A DNA stretch of 43,763 bases from NCBI GenBank assembly GCA_028873825.1, contig JAPPNM010000163.1:1-43763 (forward strand), read 5' to 3'. Positions 17,278 to 25,390 of the stretch are shown one piece after another; the first letter of the stretch is position 1, and each line of letters begins with the position of its first letter. The DNA is from Gemmatimonadota bacterium. GTDB lineage: Bacteria > Gemmatimonadota > Gemmatimonadetes > Longimicrobiales > Gaopeijiaceae. A program made the position numbers and the translations under genes. The notes under the pieces are model-generated. The model was given only the letters and a program-made list of their open reading frames with translations. It ran no database searches and was not told the origin of the DNA.

Positions 17278-19581
17278 TCAACCGGGCGCGTACCTTCGCA
17301 ACCGGTTGGCGTTGGCCACCACCGTGACCGAACTGAACGCCATGGCCGCTCCGGCGATCATCGGCGAGAGGAGCAGTCCCAGGGAGGGGTAGAGGGCGCC
17401 GGCGGCGATCGGAATGCCGACCGTGTTGTATGCGAAGGCCCCGACGAGGTTCTGAACGATGTTGCGGTGCGCGGCGCGAGAGATCCCGAGCAGCGTCTCC
17501 ACGCCCCGCAGCGAGTCGCCGAGGAGCGCCACGTCGCCGGTCTGGAGCGCGACATCGGTGCCGCCGCCCATCGCGATGCCGACATCCGCCGCCGCGAGCG
17601 CCGGCGCGTCGTTGATCCCGTCCCCGACCATCGCCACCACCCGCCCCCGCCCCCGCAGCGCCTCGACCGCGCGAGCCTTCCCGCCGGGAGAGACCCGCGC
17701 CGAGAACCGCGCGATGCCCGCCTGCTCCGCGATCCGCGCGGCGGCGGCCTCCTCGTCGCCCGTGAGCATCATCACCTCGACCCCGCGCCTCCGGAGCCGC
17801 CCCACCGCCTCCCGCGCCCCTGCGCGCAAAGCGTCCGCCACTCCGAACACTCCCGCCGCCGCCCCGTCCACGACCGCGACCACCGGCGTCGCGCCCTCGG
17901 CGGCGACCCGGTCGAGATGCTCCCCGAGCGGCGCCGCGTCCACTCCGCACGCGGCCGCGAACGACGGCGACCCCACGAGCACCCGGCGGCCAGCGACGGT
18001 CCCGGACGCCCCGCGACCGGGATGCGCGGCGAAGTTCTCCGCCGCGGGCCACGCCGCGCCCCGCTCCCGGGCGTACCGCACGATGGCCCGGGCCGCCGGG
18101 TGTTCCGACGCCGCCTCCACGCTCGCCGCCGCCTCCAGCAGCGCGCCTTCGGCGAACCCCGCGCAAGCGCCCGCGAAGACGACCCGGGGCTTGCCCACCG
18201 TCAGCGTCCCCGTCTTGTCCAGGACCGCGACGTCCACGCGCCGCGCCCGCTGCAGCGCCGCACCGTCCCTGATGAGCACTCCGTGCGCGGCCGCCTTGCC
18301 GATCGCGATCATCACGGAAATGGGCGTGGCCAGTCCCAGCGCGCACGGGCAGGCGATCACCAGCACCGCCACCGCCGTCACCGCCGCGAAGTTAGCCCGC
18401 GGCTCCGGCCCGGCCGCCATCCACACGCCGAAGGTGATCAGCGAGACCGCGATCACCGCCGGAACGAAGAGGCCGGCGACCGCGTCCACGGTCCTCTGGA
18501 CGGGAGGTTTCATGGCCTGGGCGCGCTGGACGGTCTCGACGATGCGCGCGAGCACCGTGTCGGCGCCCACCCGCTCGGTCTCGACGGTGAGCGAACCGGT
18601 GCCGTTGACGGTGCCTCCCACCACGGCATCGCCGGGCGACTTCGCGACCGGCATGCTTTCGCCCGTGAGCATCGACTCGTCCACCTCGCTCTCCCCCCGC
18701 CGGACCCGCCCGTCCAGAGGGATGCGCGCGCCGGGACGCACGAGCAGCCTGTCCCCCGGAACAACCTCCCCCAACGGCACCGTCTCGACTCCGCCCGCGG
18801 TCACCCGGTCGGCCGTGTCGGGAGTCAGGTCGAAGAGGGCCCGCAGAGCGCGCTCGGTGCGCCCCTTGGCCCTCGCCTCCACCGCCTGGCCCAGAACCAC
18901 GAGCGCGATCACGACCGCCACCGCCTCGTAGAAGGGCCGGGCGCTCCCCGCGGGGAAGAGGTGGGGCGCGGCCACCGCCGCCGTCGAGTACAGCCAGGCC
19001 GCGCCCGTTCCCAGCGCGACCAGGGTGTTCATGTCCGCCGCGCCGCGCCTTGCCGCGGTCCACGCTGCAGCGAAGAAACCCCGCCCCGCGTGGAGCAGGA
19101 TCGGCACGGTGAGCAGCGCCGACAGCCACCAGAGCGCGCGGCGGACCTCATCCGCGAGGACCGGCAGTCCCGGAATCATCTCCCAGTGACCGATCAGCAC
19201 GACGGGCAGCCCGCACGCCACGCCCACCCGGAACCGCCCGATAAGCTCGGCCCGCGTCTCGTCCCGGGCGGCATCCCGTTTCCGCGCGGCCTTCGCGACC
19301 TCGCCGGCGCCGGCCAGCACTTCCGCGCCGTATCCGGCGTCCTCGACCGCGCTTACGAGCAGCGCCGGATCGGCATCCCCCGGAGCGACCCGCACCCGGG
19401 CGACCTCCTCCACCAGGCTGACGCTGGCGCCGACCACTCCCTCGGCGCCGGCCAGCGCCTTCTCTACGGTGCTCACGCACGACGCGCAGTGCATGCCCCG
19501 GATGCCGAGCCGGACCTCGGCGGCGGACTCCGCCGGCCCAGTCCCCGCACCCTCGCGCGTCGCCGGAAGCCGACCCGTCAC
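17278..19581 (-). CDS. copA: Copper-exporting P1B-type ATPase
   Basis: The protein has 767 aa. It pumps Cu+ out of the cytoplasm. In order it has one N-terminal HMA domain with GMHCASC (residues 29-35), membrane helices, the actuator motif [11 protein letters not shown], and the transmembrane CPC motif ([13 protein letters not shown]). Then come the phosphorylation site [20 protein letters not shown] (the HP of P1B pumps), and the hinge [20 protein letters not shown]. The last helices carry AYNTVG and AMAFSSVT, matching the YN and MxxSS signatures of the Cu+ subgroup. The start is GTG overlapping the holA stop (GTGA). An ATG at 19623 is also in frame, but the overlap pattern seen four more times nearby favours the GTG. 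No copper regulator or chaperone gene is adjacent. Confidence 0.95.
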   Translation of the reverse strand: MTGRLPATREGAGTGPAESAAEVRLGIRGMHCASCVSTVEKALAGAEGVVGASVSLVEEVARVRVAPGDADPALLVSAVEDAGYGAEVLAGAGEVAKAARKRDAARDETRAELIGRFRVGVACGLPVVLIGHWEMIPGLPVLADEVRRALWWLSALLTVPILLHAGRGFFAAAWTAARRGAADMNTLVALGTGAAWLYSTAAVAAPHLFPAGSARPFYEAVAVVIALVVLGQAVEARAKGRTERALRALFDLTPDTADRVTAGGVETVPLGEVVPGDRLLVRPGARIPLDGRVRRGESEVDESMLTGESMPVAKSPGDAVVGGTVNGTGSLTVETERVGADTVLARIVETVQRAQAMKPPVQRTVDAVAGLFVPAVIAVSLITFGVWMAAGPEPRANFAAVTAVAVLVIACPCALGLATPISVMIAIGKAAAHGVLIRDGAALQRARRVDVAVLDKTGTLTVGKPRVVFAGACAGFAEGALLEAAASVEAASEHPAARAIVRYARERGAAWPAAENFAAHPGRGASGTVAGRRVLVGSPSFAAACGVDAAPLGEHLDRVAAEGATPVVAVVDGAAAGVFGVADALRAGAREAVGRLRRRGVEVMMLTGDEEAAAARIAEQAGIARFSARVSPGGKARAVEALRGRGRVVAMVGDGINDAPALAAADVGIAMGGGTDVALQTGDVALLGDSLRGVETLLGISRAAHRNIVQNLVGAFAYNTVGIPIAAGALYPSLGLLLSPMIAGAAMAFSSVTVVANANRLRRYAPG

Positions 19582-20579
19582 GCGGAGCGTTCCCGCCCCC
19601 GCACCGTCAATCCCAGCAGCCATTCCTCCATGAGGACTTCGCCGGGGATCGCGCTGGCCTTCAGCAGCCGGTCCAGCCGGCGCAGTCCCCGCACCGCGTC
19701 GGCGAGCTCGGCGCGGGTCCATCGCCGCGCCTGCCCCACGACGCGCCGGGCCAGGAAGCGCTGGTGGGGCGGCAGCACCGGCCGCACCGCCGGCATGCCC
19801 CCCTCGATGGCAACTCCTATGCGCAGCAGCTGGGTGGAAAGCCCGACGACCAGCCGGACGACCGACTCCCCCTGTTCGAGGAGGACGGGAAGGCTTCGCA
19901 GCGCGTCCGGGATCCTGCGGCTGCCGACCAGGTCGAACCAGGCCCAGCGGTCCTGGCGGGGAAGCCGCACTCCGCCCTTCCGCACGGCGTCCACGTCCAC
20001 GACGGCCCCTTCGCCCACCATCTCGGCCAGCTTGCGCACTTCCTGGGTAAGTACGCCCAGCTCCGTCCCGGCCGCGCCGGCGAGCGCACGCGCGGCCTCG
20101 ATTTCGACCGTGACGCCGAGTTCCTCTCCGGCCCACGACACCAGCCACCCGGGGGCCTCGTCGGCGGACACGGATTTGAACTCGACCGCCGTGGCGATTT
20201 TGGCGAGATCCTTGTAGAACTTGGCCCGGGACCGGGGCGGAATCGTCGCCTGCAGGATCAGAACCAGTCCTTCCGGCGGACCGCCGGCCGCGTCGAGAAC
20301 CACCTGGCGCGCCCTGGGGCTTGCCGCCAGCGCCTCCGCCTCCTTCACGTACACGACGCGCCAGGGGGCCATCATCGGCGGCGTGGCGATGACCGACGCC
20401 AACCGCTCCACCGTCGTGTTCGAGCCCTCGATGCGATCGACGTTGAAGTCGGCGGTGGCCGGATCGGCGTAGCGCTCCACGAGCTCCCGCGCCGCGGCCG
20501 ACTTGCGGTATTCGTCACCGCCGTGGAGGAAGAAAACACCTCCGTCCCGGGCGGTGCCGAGCGACCCGGGCAGCAGCAT
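19578..20579 (-). CDS. holA: DNA polymerase III subunit delta
   Basis: The protein has 333 aa, the usual length. HolA is the clamp-loader subunit that opens the beta ring. The fold is weakly conserved but recognisable: [20 protein letters not shown] at the start, [29 protein letters not shown], and [19 protein letters not shown]. Domain II has [17 protein letters not shown] and [18 protein letters not shown], and a collar-domain end has [21 protein letters not shown] use the ATG at 20579 (MLLPGSLG) because CGAGGG lies a suitable distance upstream; the track start at 20603 is also in frame. The stop overlaps the copA start. A 34-bp direct repeat separates it from the anti-sigma gene. Confidence 0.9.
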   Translation of the reverse strand: MLLPGSLGTARDGGVFFLHGGDEYRKSAAARELVERYADPATADFNVDRIEGSNTTVERLASVIATPPMMAPWRVVYVKEAEALAASPRARQVVLDAAGGPPEGLVLILQATIPPRSRAKFYKDLAKIATAVEFKSVSADEAPGWLVSWAGEELGVTVEIEAARALAGAAGTELGVLTQEVRKLAEMVGEGAVVDVDAVRKGGVRLPRQDRWAWFDLVGSRRIPDALRSLPVLLEQGESVVRLVVGLSTQLLRIGVAIEGGMPAVRPVLPPHQRFLARRVVGQARRWTRAELADAVRGLRRLDRLLKASAIPGEVLMEEWLLGLTVRGRERSA

Positions 20580-20632
20580 AGGTGGCCCTCGGCCGCCCCG
20601 CACGCGCGTCAGCCGCGGCCGGCGGCGGCCCG

Positions 20633-20711
20633 TGGACGGATCCGCGCGAGGACCGGGAGCGGCGGGCTGCCGACGGCTGGACGGATCCGCACGAGCACCG
20701 GGAGCGGCGGG
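20633..20711. repeat. 34-bp direct repeat pair between anti-sigma gene and holA
   Basis: TGGACGGATCCGCGCGAGGA + CCGGGAGCGGCGGG at 20633-20666 is repeated at 20678-20711 with two substitutions (45-bp period). The second copy abuts the anti-sigma stop codon. It follows the same pattern as the ddl-end and gcvP-end repeats. Confidence 0.88.
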
Positions 20712-21302
20712 TTAGTCCGGATCCGAGTACCCGTCGGCCTCCCCGGCCTGGCCGGGTCCGAACTCGAAGGGCATCGATCGGACGACCTCCTCCGGTTCGT
20801 CCCGCCGGGACTCCGGCGGCACGGCGGTGCCGGACGGAGACGACGGCGGAGCGGCCGGCGCGGGTGGATCCCCCGCCGCGACCGGCGGCATCCGGACCTC
20901 GGGGACGTGTCCGGAGAAGAAGGGACCCCAGGCGGCCGCGGTCACGAGCAACGTCGCCAGGACCGCCGCGGTCGGCGTCAGCCCGGCGCCCGCCATGCCC
21001 GAAGCCGGCGGCTCCGGCTCGGAAGCGGCGGCCAGACGGCGCACCTCGGCGACGGTAAGGCGGCGGCGAGGCGGCGCCCACGACATCTTCCGGAGCGCGT
21101 CGACCCCCTTGCGGACCACCCGATCATAGCGTCTGCAGCGGCCGCACACCGCCATGTGGCCCCTGAAGAACGACCATCCCTCGTCGTCGAGGAGGCCGTC
21201 GCGGTAGTCCGAATACCGGTCCAGGAACGCACGACAGCGCTCCGGAGCGGGAGCGGCCGCGATTCCCAACGGGTCCTCTCGATATGGGATCTTTTCGTTC
21301 AC
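20712..21302 (-). CDS. Anti-sigma factor with zinc-finger (ZAS) motif and one membrane helix
   Basis: The protein has 196 aa. The start is GTG after GAGGGAACA. The N-terminal cytoplasmic part carries the zinc-binding signature HMAVCGRC (HxxxCxxC, about residue 50), preceded by an upstream Cys in PERCRAFLDRY, as in anti-sigma factors that hold ECF sigma factors. A single membrane helix follows (AAVLATLLVTAAAWGPFF). The periplasmic tail is Pro/Ala/Ser-rich and acidic at the end. It lies 254 bases downstream of the ECF sigma gene on the same strand and is its likely partner. That is an inference from order and motif. It ends at a 34-bp direct repeat. Confidence 0.85.
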   Translation of the reverse strand: MNEKIPYREDPLGIAAAPAPERCRAFLDRYSDYRDGLLDDEGWSFFRGHMAVCGRCRRYDRVVRKGVDALRKMSWAPPRRRLTVAEVRRLAAASEPEPPASGMAGAGLTPTAAVLATLLVTAAAWGPFFSGHVPEVRMPPVAAGDPPAPAAPPSSPSGTAVPPESRRDEPEEVVRSMPFEFGPGQAGEADGYSDPD

Positions 21303-21556
21303 TGTTCCCTCGGCGCTGCAGGCCCGATGCCGATTGCCGACACCCCGCCGCCACCCTTGCCCTCCCGCGGCGGCCGCCACCGGCCCGGATGCGGTCCGGA
21401 GGTTCACATTAAGGTAGCACCGGCGCCCCGGGCTGCATACAGGTACAGCGAAACGGGCGTGCGGGTTCCATCGGAACGGCGGATTCCGGCCGCGAACGGG
21501 GTGGCGCGATCCGCCATCGGCCGTCGACGACATCCGGCCGGGCGTTTCCGGGGAGA

Positions 21557-22213
21557 TCAGTCGATCATCGGCGCGACGATTCGGGCGAAGGCGTTGCGGG
21601 CGCGGTTCAGCCGGCTCTTCACGGTGCCGAGGTTGCAGCTCGTGATCTCCGCGATCTCCTCGTAGCTCTTGCCGTGCAGCTCCCGGAGAACGAAGACGGT
21701 CCGATGGTGTTCGGGAAGGCGTTCCACCGCTTCGTTCACCTTCTCGCGCAGGAATCGCTTCCGGTAGAGGTCGTCGGGCCGCGTCTTCGGATCCTCCCAG
21801 TCGAGAGGCCGAAAGTCCGCGTCCCAACTCTTCGTGATCGTCTGGAAGAACACCAGCGGGTTCCTGGACCGGTTGCGGAGCTCGTTCTTGGCCAGATTCC
21901 CGGCGATCGTGTAGATCCAGGTCGAGAACTTCCTCGTCTGGTCGAACCGGCGTATGTGGCGGTAGACCCGGACGAACGTCTCCTGGACCAGGTCCTCGGC
22001 CTGCTCCCGGTCCCCCACCGTGCGAGCGACGAAGTTCCGGAGGCGCGTGTCGTAGCGGCGCACTATCTCGCCGAAGGCCCGGTCGTCTCCGTCGAGGAAC
22101 CGCTGTACGACCTCGCTGTCGCGCAACGTCGCGATCTCGCGCCTCGCCTGCTTGGCCGCATACCCCCTCCCGGCACCGACGACATTCGCTTGAAGAAGCT
22201 CGCCGCGGGACAT
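21557..22213 (-). CDS. ECF-type RNA polymerase sigma factor
   Basis: The protein has 218 aa. The start is the ATG of MSRGELLQAN, with GGGAG upstream; the longer track ORF runs into the interspersed repeat. Region 2 is clear: FGEIVRRYDTRLRNFVARTV, EQAEDLVQETFVRVYRHI, KFSTWIYTIAGNLAKNELRN. A spacer containing FFQTITKSWDADFRPLDWED follows. Region 4 has RLPEHHRTVFVLRELHGKSY, then EEIAEITSCNLGTVKSRLNR, the DNA-binding helix-turn-helix. An N-terminal extension of about 40 residues is longer than usual for ECF factors. The adjacent ZAS-motif anti-sigma gene implies release on an envelope or redox signal. A sigma-54-like site lies about 90 bases upstream. Confidence 0.93.
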   Translation of the reverse strand: MSRGELLQANVVGAGRGYAAKQARREIATLRDSEVVQRFLDGDDRAFGEIVRRYDTRLRNFVARTVGDREQAEDLVQETFVRVYRHIRRFDQTRKFSTWIYTIAGNLAKNELRNRSRNPLVFFQTITKSWDADFRPLDWEDPKTRPDDLYRKRFLREKVNEAVERLPEHHRTVFVLRELHGKSYEEIAEITSCNLGTVKSRLNRARNAFARIVAPMID

Positions 22214-22299
22214 CGTTGTCTCCCTCGCCCTTTCGGGCGCCTTGCGGAATCCCTTGAGACCGGATCCCTGAGGTCCTGGTTTTCGTGCTGGGGCGAATA

Positions 22300-22315
22300 T
22301 GCACAAAGCGTGCCA
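22300..22315 (-). promoter_or_regulatory. Sigma-54-like (-24/-12) promoter upstream of the ECF sigma gene
   Basis: The minus strand reads TGGCACGCTTTGTGCA. Compared with the sigma-54 consensus TGGCACRNNNNTTGCW it differs at one position (T to G), and the GG and GC pairs have the required 10-base spacing. It lies about 87 bases before the ECF sigma ATG in the right orientation. No RpoN gene or enhancer-binding protein is in the window. Confidence 0.5.
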
Positions 22316-22399
22316 TTCCCTGGGGGGCGCCGGAACCGGGTCGGGGCGGGCACTCCGTCCCCGCTGTGGGACACCGGGTTCGCCGTCGGGAGACAGGGT

Positions 22400-22488
22400 C
22401 TGGCAAGCCCGTGGACAAAATCCCCCCGGCATTCGGAACGGCGACGCATCCGCGCCGGCCGCTTCGCTTCGCCCGTCCGCGCTGTAAA
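22400..22488 (-). repeat. Interspersed repeat family, copy B
   Basis: Read on the minus strand it starts at TTTACAGCGCGGACGGGCGA, passes AAGCGGCCGGCGCGGATGCG and ends in GATTTTGTCCACGGGCTTGCCAG. It aligns with copy C over about 88 bases and with copy A over the last 55. It lies between the NUDIX gene end and the ECF sigma promoter. Confidence 0.82.
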
Positions 22489-22496
22489 GTGGACCG

Positions 22497-23060
22497 CTAC
22501 GCGTCCCCGTGCGTACGAAAGCGCGCGAAGTAGAGGAGGGCCACGAGAGACTTGGCGTCGGTGATCTCGCCGGAACGAGCCAGCTCGAGCGCGCTCGAGA
22601 AGGGCATGCACAGGGTCCGCAGGAATTCGTCCTCGTCGCGGCGGACCGCTCCTTCGCCGAGATCGAAGGCGGCGTAGACGTGGATCTCCTCGTTGGTGAA
22701 TCCCGGCGTGGTGTGTATGGTCGTCAGCTTGGCCAGCCTCCCCGCTCGCAGCCCCGCTTCCTCCTCCAGTTCGCGCCGCGCGCACTCGCTCCAGCTCTCG
22801 CCGGGTTCGACGATCCCGGCCGGGACCTCGTAGATTTCGCCGCCGGCCGCGTACCGGTACTGTCGCAGCAGGAGTACGTCCGGATCGGGGTCGCCGGCGC
22901 CGCCGAACACCGGCAGTACGGCCGCGGCCCCCCGGTGGCGCACGAGCTCCAGCTTCCCCACCGAGCCGTCGGGGAACCGAACGGTGTCCACGCTAAGGTG
23001 GACGACGCGCCCGTCGTGAACGACCTCGGATCGCAGCAGCGCGCGCCTGTCCTCGCTCAT
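22497..23060 (-). CDS. NUDIX hydrolase, ADP-ribose pyrophosphatase type
   Basis: The protein has 187 aa. The Nudix box GIVEPGESWSECARRELEEE followed by AGL fits the consensus Gx5Ex7REUxEExGU exactly and supplies the Mg-binding glutamates. The preceding LLLRQYRYAAGGEIYEVPAG and the following HTTPGFTNEEIHVYAAFDL are typical of ADP-ribose or nucleoside-diphosphate-sugar pyrophosphatases (NudF/YffH group). The exact substrate is not determined. It begins 10 bases after the M16 gene stop and is probably co-transcribed with it. It ends next to copy B of the interspersed repeat. Confidence 0.92.
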   Translation of the reverse strand: MSEDRRALLRSEVVHDGRVVHLSVDTVRFPDGSVGKLELVRHRGAAAVLPVFGGAGDPDPDVLLLRQYRYAAGGEIYEVPAGIVEPGESWSECARRELEEEAGLRAGRLAKLTTIHTTPGFTNEEIHVYAAFDLGEGAVRRDEDEFLRTLCMPFSSALELARSGEITDAKSLVALLYFARFRTHGDA

Positions 23061-23070
23061 GCCGGCCGCC

Positions 23071-24456
23071 TCACGCGCTCCGGTCGTGTACGGCGACCGG
23101 GCCGATCCCGAGGCGTTCCAGCTGCGGCGCGGCCACGTCCGCGTCGCCCACCACGACGGTACACAGCTCCCCCGGACGGATGTGCCGCCGGGCCGCCGCC
23201 GCCGCCTGTCCCGCGGTCACCTTCCGGACGCGGTCGCGGTACCTTCGGTAGTAGTCTCCGGGCAGATCGAAAACGAACGTCTCCGCAATGCGGGAGGCGA
23301 TCTGTCCGGTGGTCTCCAGCCGCAGCGGAAACACCCCGGCCAGGTAGCTTGTCGCGGCCTCGACCTCCTCCGGCGCCGGCCCCGCGCCCGCGATGGCCTC
23401 GATCTCGCCGAAGATCTCGCCCACGGCCGCTCCGGTGACCGCGTTCTCGACGGAGGTCGAAACGGCGAAGGGGCCCGGACCCCGGCGCGGCGCGAAGAAG
23501 GAACGCACGCCGTAGGTGTACCCGTGGCGTTCGCGCAGGTTGAGGTTCAGCCGCGACGAGAAGGATCCCCCCAGCACCAGGTTGAGCACGATTAGCGCAT
23601 GGTAGTCCGCAACCCCGCGGGACACCCCCGCGTGCCCGATCCGGATCCGGGACTGCACCGATCCGGGGAGGTGGATCACGTGAACCGAGCGGGTTCGCCG
23701 CCGGGGCGCCGCTTCGGGGTCCGGAACAGGCCCGACTCTCCGGCCCCAGTCCCCCCACGCCGCCTCGGCCGCGGCCAGGGCCTCGCCGGCGTCCAGGTCG
23801 CCCACGATCACGAGCGACGCCTCGCCGGGTCCGTAGCGGGCCTCCGCGAACTCGCGGGCGTGGACCGCCTCGACCCGCGCGATCGAGTCCTCCGTCCCGC
23901 CCAGCGGACGCGCGTAGGTGCCTCCGTCCGCGAAGACGAAGCGGGAGTGCCAATCGGAGGCGAGGGCGGCGGGGTCCATCCGCCGCTGGGCGGCGGAGGC
24001 CCGGCGCTGGGCCCGGTAGCGCTCGAATTCGTCGGGCTCGAAGGCCGGCAACCGCACCATTTCCGCCAGAAGAGGCATGGCCTGGGGCAGATGTTCGGCC
24101 AGGCAGGAAACCGCGACGGTGGTGGAGTCCCACCCGGTCACCGCTCCGTAGCTCGCGCCGATGTCTTCCAGCGCCCCTGCGAGTTCGCGGCCGGAGAGCC
24201 GCGACGTGCCCCCTTCCAGCGCATCCCCCGCCAGCACCGCGAGGCCGCCGCGGCCGGGGGGCGAGGCGGTTTCGCCGCCGCGCATCACCGCCATGGCCGT
24301 GACGACCGGCAGCGGAACCTCCGAAACCAGCCGCACCGCCATCCGATTGCTCAGACGCTCCTCGGCGACGACGGGGAACCGATAGGGCCTGATCGGGCCC
24401 GGGGGCGGCGGCGCTCCGCGGTCAACACCGGTCCCGCCCGCAGCCGTCACCGCCAT
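23071..24456 (-). CDS. M16 family peptidase homologue lacking the catalytic HxxEH motif
   Basis: The protein has 461 aa. It has the two-domain M16B architecture: an N-terminal domain beginning RLVSEVPLPVVTAMAVMRGG and a C-terminal domain with YHALIVLNLVLGGSFSSRLN and RERHGYTYGVRSFF, which carries the conserved Arg/Tyr substrate contacts. Where active M16 enzymes have HFLEH, this protein reads GLAVLAGDALEGGTS, so the zinc ligands are gone. Such proteins normally pair with an active HxxEH subunit encoded next door. Here the upstream neighbour region (24457-25001) holds no such gene, so the catalytic partner is absent or elsewhere. No clear signal peptide is seen; the start ATG gives a Gly/Pro-rich leader. 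NUDIX follows 10 bases downstream. Confidence 0.88.
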   Translation of the reverse strand: MAVTAAGGTGVDRGAPPPPGPIRPYRFPVVAEERLSNRMAVRLVSEVPLPVVTAMAVMRGGETASPPGRGGLAVLAGDALEGGTSRLSGRELAGALEDIGASYGAVTGWDSTTVAVSCLAEHLPQAMPLLAEMVRLPAFEPDEFERYRAQRRASAAQRRMDPAALASDWHSRFVFADGGTYARPLGGTEDSIARVEAVHAREFAEARYGPGEASLVIVGDLDAGEALAAAEAAWGDWGRRVGPVPDPEAAPRRRTRSVHVIHLPGSVQSRIRIGHAGVSRGVADYHALIVLNLVLGGSFSSRLNLNLRERHGYTYGVRSFFAPRRGPGPFAVSTSVENAVTGAAVGEIFGEIEAIAGAGPAPEEVEAATSYLAGVFPLRLETTGQIASRIAETFVFDLPGDYYRRYRDRVRKVTAGQAAAAARRHIRPGELCTVVVGDADVAAPQLERLGIGPVAVHDRSA

Positions 24457-25001
24457 GCGATCGAGGCCCGAGCTAAACCGGCACGCCTGCGCGCTGCCCG
24501 CAAGAGCGAGACGAACCGCGGAAACGGGCCGCCGTGCGGTGGCAGCTCCGCCATCACGCCCAAAAGCTGAACGCCGCCGTTCGCGACCTTCCGCGCGTCT
24601 CGGCGGTTTCCGAGGCGGGACAGCAGCTGCCTTCGCGCTTCTTCCAACGGCAACAGTCTACGCGCACGGTCGGCGGAGCGCCGGGAGAATCGCGGTCTTC
24701 GCCGACTCGTTCCCGCCAACGAGGCAGGCGACCGATCCGGCGTCGATCTCACTGGAGTCGCAGACGCCGCGAAAGTCGGTAACGCGGAAGGAAGCCGGTC
24801 GCACGGGTTGGTTCGTCGGATTGCGGGATTCGGGAGCGCGCGTCGGGGGGAGAGTGGAGAATGGAAGGATCCGCGTGACGGGTCAACCGCTAGCCAGCGC
24901 GGACGCATCGTCGGTCTGTGGGACCCTTTTCGGCCGGTCCGGACCAGGAAGGACACGGAGGCGACGGAGCGGTTCCTGGCCGACGAAGCCCGCCGGCAGG
25001 A
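24457..25001. other. Decayed region between M16 and hicB
   Basis: This 545-bp stretch holds no intact gene. It contains a short minus-strand reading frame that is clearly the N-terminal piece of a P-loop ATPase (24658-24804), followed by stops. ORFs on the track here (for example 24447-24956 minus) have no conserved pattern in the rest of their length. It looks like the remains of a deleted gene. Confidence 0.6.
24658..24804 (-). pseudogene. N-terminal fragment of an AAA/SMC-like ATPase
   Basis: The minus-strand frame from the GTG at 24804 to a TAG at 24658 gives 48 residues. These include SFRVTDFRGVCDSSEIDAGS, then VACLVGGNESAKTAILPALR. This is the start of the RecF/SMC/OLD-type ATPases: a beta-hairpin with the 'xxNFRgxxxxxEIdxgxvtcLVGxNesgKTaLLxAL' pattern. 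The Walker A is G-G-N-E-S-A-K-T, where Ala replaces the usual Gly. Translation stops right after this helix, and the rest of an ATPase (signature, Walker B) is missing. Such ATPases are common in phage-defence genes (OLD, Gabija GajA), so a lost defence gene is possible; that is inference. Confidence 0.7.
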
Positions 25002-25355
25002 CTACGGCCCGCCGCCCGTCGGCCCTGCGCCGACACTGCCGCGCACCGCCCGCACGATCCACGAGTTGATGCTCATCCGGCTGGTGCCCGCCGCCGCCGC
25101 CACGAGCGCGTAAAGTTCCGAGCCGAGGCGTAGATTCAGCTTCCCCGAGGACGGTCGCCTGGGCTCCGCGCCGTCCTCTTCACACCACTTGAGGTATTCG
25201 TCGATCGACCGCTCGAATTCGCGGCGCAGCTCCCCTGCGTCGGGTGCCTCGAAGGTCGTGATCGGGTAGGGACCGCTGTTCACGACCCGTCCGTGCAGGA
25301 CTTCCACGGAGTCGTCGAACTCTACCGCGGCGACGTATCCCTTGTACTCCATCAT
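25002..25355 (-). CDS. HicB-family antitoxin-like protein (solitary)
   Basis: The protein has 117 aa. The N-terminal part MMEYKGYVAAVEFDDSVEVL to EYLKWCEEDG is the HicB fold (degenerate RNase H-like). The C-terminal part KLNLRLGSELYALVAAAAGT with SINSWIVRAVR is a ribbon-helix-helix DNA-binding domain. HicB normally neutralises the HicA mRNA interferase, but no HicA (small dsRBD-like protein) is found within several hundred bases on either side. Two adjacent ATGs (25355, 25352) follow GGAGTGGAG. It lies 35 bases after the methyltransferase gene and looks like the last gene of that operon. A TTTCCTAAAA motif, related to the palindrome at the operon head, lies just upstream. It may act as an operon repressor; that is inference. 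Confidence 0.85.
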   Translation of the reverse strand: MMEYKGYVAAVEFDDSVEVLHGRVVNSGPYPITTFEAPDAGELRREFERSIDEYLKWCEEDGAEPRRPSSGKLNLRLGSELYALVAAAAGTSRMSINSWIVRAVRGSVGAGPTGGGP

Positions 25356-25372
25356 GGCTCCACTCCGGCGGC

Positions 25373-25382
25373 TTTTAGGAAA
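25373..25382 (-). promoter_or_regulatory. TTTCCTAAAA motif between methyltransferase and hicB
   Basis: The minus strand reads CTTTCCTAAAAG, 17 bases before the hicB start. The core TTTCCTAA is the same as one arm of the palindrome at 27193-27210. In a GC-rich sequence this AT-rich match at two places of one operon suggests a shared regulator. Confidence 0.35.
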
Positions 25383-25390
25383 GGTAGTGG

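Noticed and set aside
17080-20217. 1045-aa plus-strand ORF opposite copA
   Set aside because: Antisense shadow of copA; no recognisable domain.
24447-24956. 169-aa minus-strand ORF in the gap between M16 and hicB
   Set aside because: Most of it is Arg-rich and without motifs; the convincing ATPase-like piece is in another frame and is reported as a pseudogene.
25002-25355. Complete HicAB toxin-antitoxin pair
   Set aside because: HicB is clear, but no HicA-like small ORF exists on either side; upstream is a methyltransferase and downstream is decayed DNA.
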